Below, one piece after another: positions 63,874 through 64,000 of a stretch of 64,000 nucleotides of DNA. This DNA comes from Udeniomyces pyricola. Taxonomy: Eukaryota > Basidiomycota > Tremellomycetes > Cystofilobasidiales > Mrakiaceae. Location of the stretch: positions 698,487-762,486 of the forward strand of contig BCIK01000008.1 in assembly GCA_039545295.1 (NCBI GenBank), read 5' to 3'. Below the pieces are notes generated by a model that made no database searches, was not told the DNA's origin, and saw only the letters and a program-made list of their open reading frames with translations. How positions within the stretch are numbered: the stretch's first letter is position 1; each line of letters opens with the position of its first letter. Position numbers and translations under genes: made by a program.

Positions 63874-64000
63874 CTAAGCCAAGAGGACATCTCGAACCTT
63901 CTCAGCCAAAGGTCCCGCGCTAGCCGGGTTCTGTCCAGTCAAGAGGTTGCCATCGACGACGACCTTGCTGGCCCAGGGCTCGGCAGCCTTGGAGTAGATG
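63874..64000 (-). CDS. C-terminal end of a DJ-1/PfpI (Hsp31-like) protein, cut by the right edge
   Basis: The last 41 codons of a minus-strand gene reach a TAG at 63874. They read IYSKAAEPWASKVVVDGNLL, then TGQNPASAGPLAEKVRDVLLA. The segment VVVDGNLLTGQNPASA is the hallmark C-terminal strand-loop of the DJ-1/PfpI superfamily, especially fungal Hsp31-type glyoxalase III/chaperones, which detoxify methylglyoxal. The catalytic Cys would lie outside the window, so activity cannot be judged. No intron is seen in this part. Confidence 0.85.
   Translation of the reverse strand, partial: IYSKAAEPWASKVVVDGNLLTGQNPASAGPLAEKVRDVLLA

Overview
The window is nuclear DNA of an intron-rich fungus, most likely a basidiomycetous yeast or smut-type fungus. 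The genes are typical of fungi: SEC18, an SLC1-type acyltransferase, UGP1, TRAPP subunit Trs23, RQC1/TCF25, a PPxY alpha-arrestin, WSC-domain secreted proteins and a vacuolar STIMATE-family protein. Almost every gene has many short introns with GT..AG ends. I rebuilt 16 genes exon by exon, and every junction kept the reading frame. These models come from reading alone, with no transcript data. The genus cannot be fixed from the sequence.

Layout, left to right: an unidentified gene cut by the left edge (-); a large Ser-rich DH-PH RhoGEF (-); a 2.6 kb gene-free stretch; a STIMATE/YPL162C-type membrane protein (-) divergent from SEC18 (+); an assembly gap of 130 N; the lysophosphatidate acyltransferase (-); the alpha-arrestin (-); TRS23 (-), divergent from a secreted protein with three WSC modules and a GH16 glucanase domain (+); an amino-acid/GABA-type permease (+); a possible small gene; a long protein with an N-terminal membrane span and C-terminal FxFG repeats (-), divergent from a SAM35/metaxin-like gene (+); UGP1 (-); a PMU1-type histidine phosphatase (-), divergent from an FGGY pentulose kinase (+); a WBP2-like GRAM protein (-), divergent from a short-chain dehydrogenase (+); RQC1/TCF25 (-); and the last codons of a DJ-1/PfpI protein (-) at the right edge.

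The genes do not form a pathway cluster. They are housekeeping genes: membrane traffic (SEC18, TRS23, arrestin), lipid and cell-wall precursor synthesis (SLC1, UGP1), wall remodelling (WSC-GH16), organelle membranes (SAM35, STIMATE family), nuclear pore and ribosome quality control. No mobile element, rRNA, tRNA or CRISPR was recognised.

The most interesting items are: (i) a transmembrane FxFG-repeat protein built like animal POM121, an arrangement I do not know from fungi; (ii) a high density of microexons, down to 9 nt; (iii) frequent use of GTTCGT (GTNCGT) 5' splice sites; (iv) the WSC3-GH16 fusion; and (v) long pyrimidine homopolymers inside introns on the sense strand.
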